In this document: positions 49,647-61,576 of the stretch, in pieces
Numbering within the stretch: position 1 is the first letter of the stretch
Layout of the letters: each line of letters opens with the position of its first letter
Assembly (NCBI RefSeq): GCF_000735525.1
Contig: NZ_JMPR01000018.1
Span: 109,857-173,856, forward strand
Source: Tatumella ptyseos ATCC 33301
GTDB lineage: Bacteria; Pseudomonadota; Gammaproteobacteria; Enterobacterales; Enterobacteriaceae
Length of the DNA stretch: 64,000 nucleotides
Reading direction: 5' to 3'
The notes under the pieces: generated by a model
Told to the model about the DNA's origin: nothing
Databases searched by the model: none
The model's input: the letters and a program-made list of their open reading frames with translations, nothing else
Translations under genes and position numbers: made by a program

Positions 49647-50927
49647 TTGTTTGAGCGTTATGAAGCTGGCGAGCAGGCTGTTCTGGTCCATATCTGGTTT
49701 ACCCAGGACCGGGATCAGGAAGATTTACAGGAATTTGAAACACTCGTATCTTCTGCGGGCGTAGAAGCCCTGCAGGTAGTGACCGGTAGCCGCAAGGCGC
49801 CCCACCCCAAATATTTTGTGGGCGAAGGAAAAGCACAGGAAATTGCTGATGCGGTCAAAGCGACCGGTGCCTCCGTCGTCCTGTTTGATCATGCATTATC
49901 CCCGGCCCAGGAACGTAACCTGGAAGCTATCTGTCAGTGCCGGGTCGTTGATCGTACCGGCTTGATCCTCGATATTTTTGCGCAGCGTGCTCGTACCCAT
50001 GAAGGTAAATTGCAGGTTGAACTGGCTCAGTTACGTCATCTGGCGACACGGCTGGTCAGAGGCTGGACTCACCTGGAACGTCAGAAAGGCGGGATAGGTT
50101 TGCGCGGGCCCGGCGAAACCCAGCTGGAAACGGACCGCCGTTTACTGCGTAATCGCATCAGTCTGATCCTCTCGCGCCTGAGTCGCGTGGAAAAGCAGCG
50201 TGAACAGGGGCGTCAGGCGCGGGCAAAAGCGGATATTCCTACTGTGTCGCTGGTGGGGTATACCAACGCCGGGAAATCCACCCTGTTTAACAAGGTGACG
50301 TCGGCTGACGTTTATGCCGCTGACCAGTTATTTGCCACGCTGGACCCTACGTTACGCCGTCTGCATATCGCGGATGTCGGGGATGTGGTTCTTGCCGATA
50401 CGGTGGGTTTCATTCGTCACCTGCCGCATGACCTGGTGGCTGCATTTAAAGCAACGTTACAGGAAACCCGTGAGGCATCGCTGCTGATGCATGTTGTCGA
50501 TGCGGCGGATGTGCGTCTGGATGAAAATATTGATGCCGTCGATGAAGTGCTGGCCGAAATTGAAGCCGATGAAATCCCGGCATTACTGGTGATGAATAAG
50601 ATAGACCGGCTGGAAGGTTTTGAGCCGCGAATCGATCGCAATGAAGAGAATATGCCGGTCCGTGTCTGGTTATCGGCACAAAGCGGTGCCGGCATTCCTT
50701 TGCTCTGGCAGGCGCTTTCTGAACGTCTGGCGGGGGAAATTGCTCAGTACGAATTACGTCTGCCGCCTCATGCCGGTAAGTTACGCAGCCGCTTTTACCA
50801 GTTACATGCGATCGAAAAAGAATGGAATGAAGATGATGGCAGCACAGGCCTGCACATCCGGATGCCCGTCGTTGACTGGCGCAGGATGTGTAAGCAGGAG
50901 CCATCTGTGATTGATTATATTGTCTGA
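49647..50927 (+). CDS. hflX: ribosome-splitting GTPase HflX
   Basis: A 426-residue GTPase that splits stalled 70S ribosomes after heat stress. The N-terminal HflX domain ([32 protein letters not shown]-like block, [18 protein letters not shown]) precedes the G domain: G1 [10 protein letters not shown]3 [11 protein letters not shown]4 NKID. The start is TTG 49647 with AGAGG seven bases upstream, which gives [10 protein letters not shown], aligned with E. coli. Confidence 0.96.
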   Translation: MFERYEAGEQAVLVHIWFTQDRDQEDLQEFETLVSSAGVEALQVVTGSRKAPHPKYFVGEGKAQEIADAVKATGASVVLFDHALSPAQERNLEAICQCRVVDRTGLILDIFAQRARTHEGKLQVELAQLRHLATRLVRGWTHLERQKGGIGLRGPGETQLETDRRLLRNRISLILSRLSRVEKQREQGRQARAKADIPTVSLVGYTNAGKSTLFNKVTSADVYAADQLFATLDPTLRRLHIADVGDVVLADTVGFIRHLPHDLVAAFKATLQETREASLLMHVVDAADVRLDENIDAVDEVLAEIEADEIPALLVMNKIDRLEGFEPRIDRNEENMPVRVWLSAQSGAGIPLLWQALSERLAGEIAQYELRLPPHAGKLRSRFYQLHAIEKEWNEDDGSTGLHIRMPVVDWRRMCKQEPSVIDYIV

Positions 50928-51019
50928 TTTATTTTTTCAATACCAGAACGACGTATCTCAGTATCCGATACCACCGCACTTAAAATTTTCACCGCAATTA
51001 CTATAAATGGAGTGTAAGC

Positions 51020-52249
51020 ATGGCGTGGAATCAGCCCGGTAATAACGGACAGGACCGCGATCCTTGGGGGAGCCGCAATAAAAAAGGCGCTAACCCCGGG
51101 GATAATCGTGGCGGGCGTGATCAGGGACCCCCTGATTTAGACGATGTATTCCGTAAACTCAGCGAGAAGCTGGGTAAATTTGGCGGATCAAAATCAGGCG
51201 GTACCGGTCAGCCGGGCGGAAAAATCGCCGGCGTGGTGGTACTTATTGCGGTGGTGGTCTGGGCAGCCAGTGGTTTTTACACTATCGGTGAAGCAGAACG
51301 TGGGGTGGTTACCCGTTTTGGTAAGTTCAGCCATCTGGTTGAACCCGGCCTGAACTGGAAGCCGACCTTTATCGACCATGTGCGTGCCGTTAACGTTGAG
51401 GCCGTCAGAGAGCTCGCGACTTCCGGAGCGATGCTGACGTCTGATGAAAACGTGGTTCATGTTGAAATGAACGTCCAATATCAGGTCACCGATCCTGAAC
51501 AGTATCTTTATTCCGTCACCGATGCGGATGACAGCCTGCGCCAGGCGACAGACAGTGCCTTACGTGGTGTGATTGGTCGCTCGACGATGGATCGTGTACT
51601 GACGGAAGGCCGGACTGTGGTCCGCAGTGAAACCCAGCGTGAAATTGAAGAAACGATCCGTCCATACCATATGGGGATCAGCATACTGGATGTTAACTTC
51701 CAGGCAGCTCGTCCTCCGGAGCAGGTGAAAGCCGCATTTGATGATGCGATTGCTGCACGTGAAAACCGTGAGCAGTACGTGCGTGAAGCCGAGGCTTATG
51801 CTAACGAAGTTCAGCCGCGCGCCAATGGACAGGCTCAGCGTATTCTGGAAGAAGCCCGTGCGTACAAAGAACGGACGGTACTGGAAGCGCAGGGTGAGGT
51901 CGCTCGTTTCTCTGAAATCCTGCCGGAATATAAAGCGGCACCTCAGATAACCAAAGAGCGTCTGTATATCGATACCATGGAACGGGTATTATCCGAAACC
52001 CGCAAAGTGGTTGTCGGGGATAAAAGCAATAATCTGATGGTACTTCCCCTTGATCAATTAATGAATGGCGGATCAACTTCGCAAAGTCACGGGGCTCGTC
52101 AAACCGTCCCTCCGCTGAAAGCTCCATCAGCAGCCTCTTCTACCGTTAATACACGTCGTAATACGTCGTCATTATCGACGGAAAGCATTATGGATCAGCG
52201 CAGAGCGAATGCACTGCGTAATGATGGCTTGCGCGAAGGAGAGGAATAA
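51020..52249 (+). CDS. hflK: FtsH modulator HflK
   Basis: A 409-residue SPFH/band-7 membrane protein. A glycine/asparagine-rich cytoplasmic N-terminus (1-75) precedes one transmembrane helix (IAGVVVLIAVVVWAASGFYTI) and the periplasmic SPFH and coiled-coil domains. With HflC it forms the large cage around the FtsH protease. The stop overlaps the hflC ATG by one base, so translation is coupled. Confidence 0.97.
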   Translation: MAWNQPGNNGQDRDPWGSRNKKGANPGDNRGGRDQGPPDLDDVFRKLSEKLGKFGGSKSGGTGQPGGKIAGVVVLIAVVVWAASGFYTIGEAERGVVTRFGKFSHLVEPGLNWKPTFIDHVRAVNVEAVRELATSGAMLTSDENVVHVEMNVQYQVTDPEQYLYSVTDADDSLRQATDSALRGVIGRSTMDRVLTEGRTVVRSETQREIEETIRPYHMGISILDVNFQAARPPEQVKAAFDDAIAARENREQYVREAEAYANEVQPRANGQAQRILEEARAYKERTVLEAQGEVARFSEILPEYKAAPQITKERLYIDTMERVLSETRKVVVGDKSNNLMVLPLDQLMNGGSTSQSHGARQTVPPLKAPSAASSTVNTRRNTSSLSTESIMDQRRANALRNDGLREGEE

Positions 52250-53253
52250 TGCGTAAATCTGTAATAGTTGTCGCAGTGGTCGTGCTGGTACTGCTGTTCA
52301 CCTCAATGTTTATTGTGCCGGAAGGGCAGCGGGGCATCGTTGTTCGCTTTGGTAAAGTATTACGCGATAATGAAAACAAGCCACTGGTCTATTCGCCAGG
52401 CCTGCATTTCAAAATCCCGTTCTTTGAAACAGTGAAAACCCTGGATGCACGTATTCAAACGATGGATAACCAGGCGGATCGTTTTGTGACCAAAGAGAAG
52501 AAAGATCTGATTGTCGATTCCTATATCAAATGGCGTATCAGTGATTTCAGTCGCTATTACCTGGCGACCGGCGGGGGAGATATTTCTCAGGCAGAGCTGT
52601 TACTGAAACGCAAGTTCAGTGACCGTCTGCGTTCAGAAATGGGCCGGCTGGATGTGAAAGACATTGTGACTGATTCGCGGGGCCGTCTGACCACCGATGT
52701 GCGTGATGCACTGAATACCGGGAGTGCCGGGGTGGATGATGACGTCCGGACGCCGGCAGCAGACGATGCTATTGCCAGTGCGGCAGCCCGGGTAGAGAAA
52801 GAAACTCAGGGCAAAGTCGCGGCCGTGAATCCGAACAGTATGGCAGCACTGGGTATTGATGTTGTTGATGTCCGCATTAAACAAATCAACTTACCGGCGG
52901 AAGTCTCTGATGCGATTTATAACCGTATGCGTGCGGAACGTGAATCTGTTGCCCGTAGCCAGCGTTCTCAGGGCCAGGAAGAAGCTGAGAAAATACGCGC
53001 CCAGGCCGATTATCAGGTGACCAAAACACTGGCAGAAGCACAACGCCAGGCGCTGATCACCCGGGGTGAAGGGGATGCAGAAGCCACAAAATTATTTGCG
53101 GATGCCTTCAGTAAAGATCCGGACTTCTTTACCTTTGTCAGAAGCCTGCGCGCTTATGAAAATAGTTTTAAAGGTGATCGTGATGTGATCGTGATGAGCC
53201 CGGACAGTGATTTCTTAAGGTTTATGAAATCACCCGCTCAGACGACGCACTGA
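52249..53253 (+). CDS. hflC: FtsH modulator HflC
   Basis: A 334-residue partner of HflK. An N-terminal membrane anchor (SVIVVAVVVLVLLFTSMFIV) is followed by the SPFH domain and a coiled-coil rich in E, R, A and Q (about 225-285). Sequence follows E. coli HflC throughout, with AYENSFKGDRDVIVMSP near the end. Preceded by GGAG inside hflK; followed by a terminator. Confidence 0.97.
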   Translation: MRKSVIVVAVVVLVLLFTSMFIVPEGQRGIVVRFGKVLRDNENKPLVYSPGLHFKIPFFETVKTLDARIQTMDNQADRFVTKEKKDLIVDSYIKWRISDFSRYYLATGGGDISQAELLLKRKFSDRLRSEMGRLDVKDIVTDSRGRLTTDVRDALNTGSAGVDDDVRTPAADDAIASAAARVEKETQGKVAAVNPNSMAALGIDVVDVRIKQINLPAEVSDAIYNRMRAERESVARSQRSQGQEEAEKIRAQADYQVTKTLAEAQRQALITRGEGDAEATKLFADAFSKDPDFFTFVRSLRAYENSFKGDRDVIVMSPDSDFLRFMKSPAQTTH

Positions 53254-53272
53254 CAGGCGGTGTTAAATGTTC

Positions 53273-53299
53273 AGGCCGGCCCATCGCCGGCCTTTTTTA
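53273..53299 (+). terminator. hflC terminator
   Basis: An 8-bp perfect stem AGGCCGGC / GCCGGCCT with a 5-base loop is followed by T residues, just 14 bp upstream of yjeT. Strong intrinsic terminator of the nnr-to-hflC series. Confidence 0.88.
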
Positions 53300-53312
53300 T
53301 TGGATAAAGACT

Positions 53313-53501
53313 ATGAATTCAACAATATGGATGGCTCTGGCCCTGGTATTGGTTCTTGAAGGGTTGGGCCCGATGTTGTATCCGGGCGGCTGGCGGAAAT
53401 TCATTACGGCAATGACACGGCTACCGGACACCCTGCTGCGCCGTTTTGGCGGCGGGCTGGTGGTTGCCGGTATGGTTATCTTTTATATGGTGAGCCGCTG
53501 A
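53313..53501 (+). CDS. yjeT: DUF2065 inner-membrane protein YjeT
   Basis: A 62-residue membrane protein with two hydrophobic helices (IWMALALVLVLEGLGPMLYPG and VVAGMVIFYMV) around a basic RKFITAMTRLPDTLLRRFG segment. Matches E. coli YjeT in size, sequence and position. Function unknown. It lies between the hflC terminator and purA. Confidence 0.93.
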   Translation: MNSTIWMALALVLVLEGLGPMLYPGGWRKFITAMTRLPDTLLRRFGGGLVVAGMVIFYMVSR

Positions 53502-53626
53502 TGCCTGTAAAGACAGACGTCCGGCCTGTCATGGGATACCACGTATAGCAGCATGATGAGAATTACGTCAAAAAAAGTGCGCAATCGTATGCTAAAAATG
53601 CTGAAAGTGAATTTTTCAGATGGTAG

Positions 53627-54958
<1,332 letters not shown>

Positions 54959-54967
54959 TCATACTCT

Positions 54968-54992
54968 GGCCGGAATTTTTCCGGCCTTTGTC
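54968..54992 (+). terminator. purA terminator
   Basis: Stem GGCCGG / CCGGCC (54968-54986) with a T-rich loop, followed by TTTGT. Short but well placed right after the purA stop. Confidence 0.75.
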
Positions 54993-55157
54993 TCTCCTGC
55001 CATCAACTGCAATTTCCCTCTGTTTGCTGATCAAGTTCATCGGTTACTTAAATAATTCTCCGCAAATCCGGACTCTGGTTTATTATCAGTACACAGAGAT
55101 GCCTTTTGCTTACCTGCCGTTCATCAATGTTTGTTCGGTATACATTCCGGGGATACA

Positions 55158-55601
55158 GTGCAGCTAACCAGCTTTACAGATTACGCTCTTCGGGCATTAA
55201 TTTTTATGGCGACATTGCCGGAAGGCCAGATGACCAGTATCACTGAAGTGACTGATGTCTATGGAGTTTCACGGCATCACATGGTCAAAATTATTAATCA
55301 GCTGAGCCACGAAGGCTTTGTTCAGACCAGTCGTGGTAAAAATGGCGGGATCCGCCTCGGGATGCGCGCAGAGGCGATTAACCTGGGCTACGTCGTCCGG
55401 CGACTGGAGCCTTTGCAGTTAGTGAATTGTGATGAGTGTGCTATTACCCCGGCTTGCCGCCTGAAAGCAGCGTTATATAGTGCAATGGAACAATTTCTGA
55501 AAGAACTGGACACCTATACGCTTGCGGATATCGTTAGAGATAACAACAATTTATATAAAATTCTTATCACGGATGCCGCTGTGGTAAATACACATTCATG
55601 A
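55158..55601 (+). CDS. nsrR: nitric-oxide-sensing repressor NsrR (Rrf2 family)
   Basis: A 147-residue Rrf2-type repressor with winged helix and a [Fe-S] cluster destroyed by NO. The N-terminus [22 protein letters not shown] and the recognition helix [14 protein letters not shown] follow E. coli NsrR. Three cluster cysteines are in [13 protein letters not shown], giving spacing CX2CX5C, while E. coli has CX4CX5C. The start is GTG 55158 with GGGGA upstream, aligned with E. coli; the frame to 55131 lacks homology. Followed by rnr after 14 bp. Confidence 0.93.
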   Translation: MQLTSFTDYALRALIFMATLPEGQMTSITEVTDVYGVSRHHMVKIINQLSHEGFVQTSRGKNGGIRLGMRAEAINLGYVVRRLEPLQLVNCDECAITPACRLKAALYSAMEQFLKELDTYTLADIVRDNNNLYKILITDAAVVNTHS

Positions 55602-55615
55602 CATCGGAGGTACCT

Positions 55616-58108
55616 ATGTCACAAGACCCTTTTCAGCAACGGGAAGCGGAAAAATACGAAAACCCGATCCCCAGCAGGGAGTTTATCCTTGCTCATCTGG
55701 AAAAACGCGAGAAACCTGCACGCCGCGATGAGCTGGCACAGGAACTTAATATCACCAGCGAAGAACAAACCGAAGCACTGCGCCGTCGCCTCCGTGCGAT
55801 GGAAAGAGACGGTCAGCTGGTATTTACCCGCCGCCAGTGCTATGCCTTACCGGAGCGGCTGGATTTGCTGCGCGGAAAAGTTATCGGCCACCGTGATGGC
55901 TATGGCTTTCTGAGACTCGAAAACGCGAAGGATGATCTCTATTTATCTGCTGAGCAGATGAAGTTCTGTATGCATGGCGACATTATTCTGGCGCAGGCGG
56001 CAGGTGCAGACCGTCGTGGTCGCCGCGAAGCCCGGGTGGTCCGCGTTGTTGAACCCCGTAACAACCAGATCGTCGGGCGTTATTTTGTCGATGCCGGGGC
56101 GGGGTTTGTTGTCCCGGATGATAGCCGTCTGAGTTTTGATATTCTGATTGAGCCGGAACATACTCAGAATGCCCGCATGGGCGCTGTCGTGGTGGTGGAG
56201 CTGGAAAAACGCCCTACCCGCAGAGCAAAAGCGATTGGCCGGGTGATCGAAATTCTCGGGGATAATATGGGCACCGGGCTGGCTGTGGATATGGCCTTAC
56301 GGACCCATGAAATCCCGCATGACTGGCCGGAAGCTGTTGAACAGCAAATGGCGGCGCTCAGTGAACAGGTCCCGGAAAAGGCGAAAGCCGGACGGGTTGA
56401 CCTGCGTCAGTTACCCCTGGTCACCATTGATGGTGAAGATGCCCGTGACTTCGACGATGCCGTTTACTGCCAGAAAAAACGCGGTGGCGGCTGGCGTCTG
56501 TGGGTAGCTATCGCGGATGTCAGCTACTACGTCCGTCCGGGCACTGAGCTTGATAACGAAGCACAGGCGCGTGGTACATCGGTTTACTTCCCTTCACAGG
56601 TCGTGCCTATGTTGCCGGAGGTTCTGTCCAACGGGCTGTGCTCGCTGAATCCTCAGGTCGACCGCCTGTGTATGGTCTGTGAGATGACCATCTCGGCCAG
56701 CGGTAAACTCAGTGGCTATAAGCACTATGAAGCGATCATGAATTCGCATGCGCGCCTGACCTATACCAAAGTGTGGAATATCCTGCAGGGCAATGAAGAA
56801 CTGCGTGAACAGTATGCCCCGCTGGTCGGCGACCTGGAAGAATTGCACCGCATGTATCAGGTGCTGGAACAGGCCCGTGCTCAGCGTGGTGGTATTTCTT
56901 TCGAAACGGAAGAAGCGAAATTTATTTTTAACGCCGATCGTCGTATTGAGCGTGTCGAGCGAACCGCGCGTAATGATGCACATAAACTGATTGAAGAGTG
57001 CATGATCCTGGCAAATATTGCCTCGGCACGCTTTGTCGAAAAACATCAGGAACCGGCGCTGTTCCGTGACCATGACCGTCCTTCTGATGACAGCATCAAA
57101 AGCTTCCGTACCGTATTGAGTGAGCTGGGCCTGACTCTGTCTGGCGGAACGAAACCGGCACCTGTGGATTATTCAGAATTGCTGGAGAAGATCTCGGGGC
57201 GTCCGGATGCGGAAATGCTGCAAACCATGCTGCTGCGTTCAATGAAACAGGCAGTCTATGACCCGGAGAACCGCGGTCACTTTGGTCTGGCATTGACGTC
57301 CTATGCACACTTTACGTCGCCTATCCGTCGTTATCCTGATTTATTACTGCACCGGGCCATTAAATACCTGTTGGCTAAAGATGCTAATGAATTACAGGGG
57401 AACACGACACCGACCGGCGGCTATCACTATGATATGCAACAGATGTTGCAGCTCGGCCAGCACTGTTCTCTGACAGAGCGCCGTGCAGATGAGGCCACCC
57501 GTGATGTGGCGGACTGGCTGAAATGTGATTTCATGCAGGACCAGGTCGGAAACACCTTTAGTGGTGTTATCTCAAGTGTGACCGGGTTCGGCTTCTTTGT
57601 CCGTCTGAGCGACCTGTTTATTGATGGTCTGGTACACGTATCGAGCCTGGACAATGACTATTACCGGTTTGACCCGGTCGGTCAGCGACTGATCGGAGAG
57701 TCCGGTGCGCATACCTATCGGTTGGGGGATATTGTTGAAGTCCGTGTTGAAGCTGTCCATATGGACGAACGTAAAATCGATTTCGCCCTGATCTCCAGCA
57801 AACGTCAGCCGCGCGGTGCAGGAAAAACGGCGCGAGAAAAAGACGCTAAAGCGGGTACCGCGGCGGGCAAAAGCCGTAAAGGCGCGCGCTCCGGGGCTAA
57901 CTTCGAAGCGGATGAAACCTTCCGCAGTGAGAAGAAAAAATCCGGTAAAAAACGCGGGAAAAAGAAGCCTGCGGCGAAAGAGACTGTGACAGAAGCTCCG
58001 GTGAAGAAAGTTAAAAAAGTCTCGGAGAAAACACGTAAAATCGCCGCCGCGACCAAAGCGAAGCGGGCAGCAAAAAAAGATAAGTCTGTGACTAAAAAAG
58101 CAGACTGA
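55616..58108 (+). CDS. rnr: exoribonuclease R
   Basis: An 830-residue 3'-5' processive exonuclease able to unwind structured RNA. The order is an N-terminal helix-turn-helix, two cold-shock domains, the RNB catalytic domain ([13 protein letters not shown] with the metal aspartates), an S1 domain ([21 protein letters not shown]) and a lysine-rich tail (from about 730). ATG 55616 has GGAGG; the frame can begin at 55598. Closely follows E. coli RNase R. Confidence 0.97.
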   Translation: MSQDPFQQREAEKYENPIPSREFILAHLEKREKPARRDELAQELNITSEEQTEALRRRLRAMERDGQLVFTRRQCYALPERLDLLRGKVIGHRDGYGFLRLENAKDDLYLSAEQMKFCMHGDIILAQAAGADRRGRREARVVRVVEPRNNQIVGRYFVDAGAGFVVPDDSRLSFDILIEPEHTQNARMGAVVVVELEKRPTRRAKAIGRVIEILGDNMGTGLAVDMALRTHEIPHDWPEAVEQQMAALSEQVPEKAKAGRVDLRQLPLVTIDGEDARDFDDAVYCQKKRGGGWRLWVAIADVSYYVRPGTELDNEAQARGTSVYFPSQVVPMLPEVLSNGLCSLNPQVDRLCMVCEMTISASGKLSGYKHYEAIMNSHARLTYTKVWNILQGNEELREQYAPLVGDLEELHRMYQVLEQARAQRGGISFETEEAKFIFNADRRIERVERTARNDAHKLIEECMILANIASARFVEKHQEPALFRDHDRPSDDSIKSFRTVLSELGLTLSGGTKPAPVDYSELLEKISGRPDAEMLQTMLLRSMKQAVYDPENRGHFGLALTSYAHFTSPIRRYPDLLLHRAIKYLLAKDANELQGNTTPTGGYHYDMQQMLQLGQHCSLTERRADEATRDVADWLKCDFMQDQVGNTFSGVISSVTGFGFFVRLSDLFIDGLVHVSSLDNDYYRFDPVGQRLIGESGAHTYRLGDIVEVRVEAVHMDERKIDFALISSKRQPRGAGKTAREKDAKAGTAAGKSRKGARSGANFEADETFRSEKKKSGKKRGKKKPAAKETVTEAPVKKVKKVSEKTRKIAAATKAKRAAKKDKSVTKKAD

Positions 58109-58116
58109 TCTCAACA

Positions 58117-58143
58117 GCACAGGTTCCCTTCGGGAGCCTGTGC
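58117..58143. repeat. 12-bp hairpin between rnr and rlmB
   Basis: GCACAGGTTCCC pairs with GGGAGCCTGTGC (one T-G wobble) around a TTC loop. No T-run follows, so it may be an RNA-stability hairpin rather than a terminator; rlmB begins 34 bp later. Confidence 0.6.
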
Positions 58144-58176
58144 CTGATATTTAACGTCTAACCATTGAACTGAGTT

Positions 58177-58911
58177 ATGAGCGAAATAATTTTTGGCATT
58201 CATGCCGTTGAAGCCTTACTGGAGCGTGATCCTCAACGTTTTCAGGAAGTATATATTCTGAAAGGGCGCGATGATCGTCGCCTGCAACCGTTGGTATCCG
58301 CACTGGAAACTCAGGGGGTTGCGGTTCAGGTCACAACCCGCCAGTGGCTGGACAGCAAAGCCGAAGGTGCTGTGCATCAGGGGATTGTGGCGCTGGTGAA
58401 ACCCGGCCGCCAGTATCAGGAAGGTGACCTTCCGGATCTGCTGGAAAAAACCGAACAGCCGTTTCTGTTGATCCTCGACGGTGTGACCGACCCCCATAAC
58501 CTCGGCGCTTGTCTGCGTAGTGCAGATGCTGCCGGGGTACATGCCGTCATTGTGCCGAAAGATCGCTCAGCCTCGCTGAATGCGACCGCCAAAAAAGTGG
58601 CCTGCGGTGCGGCGGAGACAGTTCCGCTGATCCGTGTGACCAACCTGGCGCGCACGATGCGTTTGTTGCAGGAATACCATATCTGGATCGTCGGAACTGC
58701 AGGCGAAGCGGATCATACATTGTATCAGAGCAAAATGACCGGCCCGATGGCCCTGGTCATGGGAGCTGAGGGTGAAGGAATGCGCCGTCTGACCCGTGAA
58801 CATTGCGATGAACTGATCAGTATCCCGATGGCAGGCAGTGTGTCTTCACTGAATGTCTCTGTGGCGACAGGGATTTGTCTGTTTGAAGCCGTGCGTCAGC
58901 GTCAGAGCTGA
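58177..58911 (+). CDS. rlmB: 23S rRNA (guanosine-2'-O-)-methyltransferase RlmB
   Basis: A 244-residue SPOUT methyltransferase that modifies G2251 of 23S rRNA with SAM. SpoU motif 1 ([17 protein letters not shown]), motif 2 ([13 protein letters not shown]) and motif 3 ([23 protein letters not shown], the trefoil knot) are intact. The N-terminal L30e-like domain ([16 protein letters not shown]) binds RNA. Co-directional with rnr. Confidence 0.98.
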   Translation: MSEIIFGIHAVEALLERDPQRFQEVYILKGRDDRRLQPLVSALETQGVAVQVTTRQWLDSKAEGAVHQGIVALVKPGRQYQEGDLPDLLEKTEQPFLLILDGVTDPHNLGACLRSADAAGVHAVIVPKDRSASLNATAKKVACGAAETVPLIRVTNLARTMRLLQEYHIWIVGTAGEADHTLYQSKMTGPMALVMGAEGEGMRRLTREHCDELISIPMAGSVSSLNVSVATGICLFEAVRQRQS

Positions 58912-58938
58912 TTTGCAGGGCAGTGCTCTGCAGCCCGC

Positions 58939-59280
58939 TCAGGGCTGTGGAGCGCTTACCGCACAGGAACCGGCATAGGTTCCGTAAAAGATTGCCTCTG
59001 CGTACCACCTCCCCGGAATGACCGTTTCACTGACCATAATAATGCGATACCAGCGGACGCCCGTCCGGTTAGCTTTATCTGCGATAGCTCGTTGTGCATC
59101 GTCCGGTGAACCCCGGACAACCACATGCACCTCTCCGGTTTTACACAGGTCGTACGTCATGCTTCGGCTCAGTTCCTGAGCATAGGGCTGCAAAGGGGGG
59201 CGGGGAACCGGTGCAGGCGTCAGCAAGGCGCAGCCGCTAAGCCCGAAAAGAAGGGGGAGTACCAGAGTTAGCCGGTGCAT
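58939..59280 (-). CDS. bsmA: BsmA-like DUF1471 (YhcN-family) lipoprotein
   Basis: A 113-residue lipoprotein with lipobox LSGC (C17). The YhcN-type domain VVVRGSPDDAQRAIADKANRTG...YRIIMVSETVIPGRWYAEAIFYG matches E. coli BsmA (YjfO), described in biofilm peroxide/acid stress response. In E. coli bsmA also lies between rlmB and rpsF. Two extra cysteines (DLCKTG, GSCAVS) occur. Orthology is likely, the name moderately sure. Confidence 0.78.
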   Translation of the reverse strand: MHRLTLVLPLLFGLSGCALLTPAPVPRPPLQPYAQELSRSMTYDLCKTGEVHVVVRGSPDDAQRAIADKANRTGVRWYRIIMVSETVIPGRWYAEAIFYGTYAGSCAVSAPQP

Positions 59281-59325
59281 CTCAGATCTCCACAGGCCGG
59301 CAGGGACTTACGGTACATCGGTCAG

Positions 59326-59784
59326 TTATCTGCAATAATTAAATGCCTGCGGGTGGTTCTGCAGGCTGCCGCTAAGGGCGGCGTATAAAACGGTTTTACC
59401 GTCAATCGACAGGGCATCGCTGATATTCAGCCACTGTAACTGTTCACGATGTCGGGCTTCATCATTACGGGCATACAGGCCGCTCATCGTGTTTTCGGCG
59501 GGGGAGTAAATCAGCGCAAAATTCTCGCTGGCACAATCATGGGGCTTGCAGGTACTGTATACCTGATAAGTAATGCCCTTGAGCGTCACCTGCTGCATCG
59601 GGCTTTCAACCCCGCCTTTTTTTATCCAGTCCGGCAGGTGCTGATGGGCAATGAGTTGAGCAAAGGCGGTGCCCCCCTGCGGACTGGCCACCAGGCTGCT
59701 CAGTGTGGGCGTTTGGGCCAGGGCAGTAAAAGAAACCCCTGTGCAGCAAAGGGTAGTGAAAAGAGCCATTGTGCTTAATTTCAT
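59326..59784 (-). CDS. ivy: Ivy-type inhibitor of C-type lysozyme
   Basis: A 152-residue periplasmic protein. The signal peptide ends TALAQ. The inhibitory loop CKPHDC (residues 79-84), whose histidine plugs the lysozyme active site, is intact. The ending LSIDGKTVLYAALSGSLQNHPQAFNY nearly equals E. coli Ivy. A C-terminal CR extension is unusual. Ivy protects against host C-type lysozyme and perhaps controls autolysins. In E. coli ivy is elsewhere on the chromosome. It lies 45 bp upstream of bsmA and may be co-transcribed with it. Confidence 0.92.
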   Translation of the reverse strand: MKLSTMALFTTLCCTGVSFTALAQTPTLSSLVASPQGGTAFAQLIAHQHLPDWIKKGGVESPMQQVTLKGITYQVYSTCKPHDCASENFALIYSPAENTMSGLYARNDEARHREQLQWLNISDALSIDGKTVLYAALSGSLQNHPQAFNYCR

Positions 59785-60061
59785 AATATCCTCAGTCCGT
59801 CATGGTATTGGGTTAAGTATATCGTTAATTCTGAGGATCACCGGGTATCGGGGTATTCTGCTGCCCGTTTTACGGGGGAGCCTGCAGATATTGTGGCTGT
59901 TTTCCCCGGTCACGTGATTTAACGATTTATTTGCTTGAGTTTCGGGCACCGTATCAGTATTATTACGCGTCAATTTTTCAGCCGCATTTTAACACGTTCC
60001 TTGCTTCCATGGGCCGCGGCTGACCCTGACAGGAGGCTGAATAATCCGTAAGGAGCAACCG

Positions 60062-60457
60062 ATGCGTCATTACGAAATCGTATTTATGGTCCATCCTGAC
60101 CAGAGCGAGCAGGTTCCTGGCATGATCGAGCGTTACACTGGTGCTATCACTGGTGCTGAAGGCACGATCCATCGTCTGGAAGACTGGGGTCGCCGTCAGC
60201 TGGCTTACCCGATCAACAAACTGCACAAAGCACATTACGTTCTGCTGAACGTAGAAGCTCCGCAGAGCGTTATCGATGAGCTGGAAACTAACTTCCGCTT
60301 CAACGACGCCGTTATCCGTAGCATGGTTATGCGCGTTAAAAACGCGGTAACTGAAGCATCTCCGATGGTTAAAGCGAAAGAAGAACGTCGTGATCGTCGT
60401 GAAGACTTCGCTAACGAAACCTCTGATGACTCAAGTGCTGAGGATTCTGAAGAGTAA
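60062..60457 (+). CDS. rpsF: 30S ribosomal protein S6
   Basis: A 131-residue S6 protein. [25 protein letters not shown] and [23 protein letters not shown] are canonical, and the acidic C-terminal tail (SAEDSEE) is the target of RimK glutamylation in E. coli. AAGGAG precedes the ATG. First gene of rpsF-priB-rpsR-rplI. Confidence 0.99.
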   Translation: MRHYEIVFMVHPDQSEQVPGMIERYTGAITGAEGTIHRLEDWGRRQLAYPINKLHKAHYVLLNVEAPQSVIDELETNFRFNDAVIRSMVMRVKNAVTEASPMVKAKEERRDRREDFANETSDDSSAEDSEE

Positions 60458-60460
60458 TCC

Positions 60461-61013
<553 letters not shown>

Positions 61014-61052
61014 TCGGCCACTGTCCATTAACGACTTTGAGAGGATAAGGTA

Positions 61053-61502
61053 ATGCAAGTTATTCTGCTTGATAAAGTAACAAACCTGGGTAACCTGGGT
61101 GATCAGGTTAACGTTAAAGCGGGCTACGCTCGTAACTTCCTGGTACCAAAGGGCAAAGCTGTCCCTGCGACCAAAACTAACATCGAGTTTTTCGAAACTC
61201 GTCGTGCAGAGCTGGAAGCCAAACAGGCTGAAACTCAGGCTGCTGCCAATGCCCGTGCTGAGAAAATCAACGCACTGGGTACTGTAACCATTACTTCTAA
61301 AGCCGGTGACGGTGGCAGACTGTTTGGTTCTATCGGCGCACGTGACATTGCTGATGCAGTGTCTGCAGCAGGTGTTGAAGTTGCTAAAGGTGAAGTACGT
61401 TTACCGGAAGGCGTTCTGCGCACTACTGGTGAGTACGAAGTTAATTTCCAGGTTCATAGCGACGTTGTTGCTAAACTGGTTGTTAACGTTGTTGCTGCGT
61501 AA
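61053..61502 (+). CDS. rplI: 50S ribosomal protein L9
   Basis: A 149-residue two-domain L9. The N-terminal rRNA-binding domain ([36 protein letters not shown]) is joined by a long helix to the C-terminal domain. Length equals E. coli. AGAGGATAAGG precedes the start. Last gene of the operon. Confidence 0.99.
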   Translation: MQVILLDKVTNLGNLGDQVNVKAGYARNFLVPKGKAVPATKTNIEFFETRRAELEAKQAETQAAANARAEKINALGTVTITSKAGDGGRLFGSIGARDIADAVSAAGVEVAKGEVRLPEGVLRTTGEYEVNFQVHSDVVAKLVVNVVAA

Positions 61503-61520
61503 TCGCAGACAACATACAAA

Positions 61521-61550
61521 CGCCGGCCTTGTGCCGGCGTTTTTGTTTTC
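61521..61550 (+). terminator. rpsF-priB-rpsR-rplI terminator
   Basis: Stem ACGCCGGC / GCCGGCGT (61521-61541) followed by TTTTTGTTTT, 19 bp after the rplI stop. Strong intrinsic terminator; also lies between convergent rplI and ytfB. Confidence 0.92.
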
Positions 61551-61576
61551 AGCGCTCTGCGTTTTTACGGTGGGTA

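Noticed and set aside
55096-55107. GAGATGCCTTTT resembling an NsrR half-site upstream of nsrR
   Set aside because: The second half-site is not present at the right spacing, so the match could be chance.
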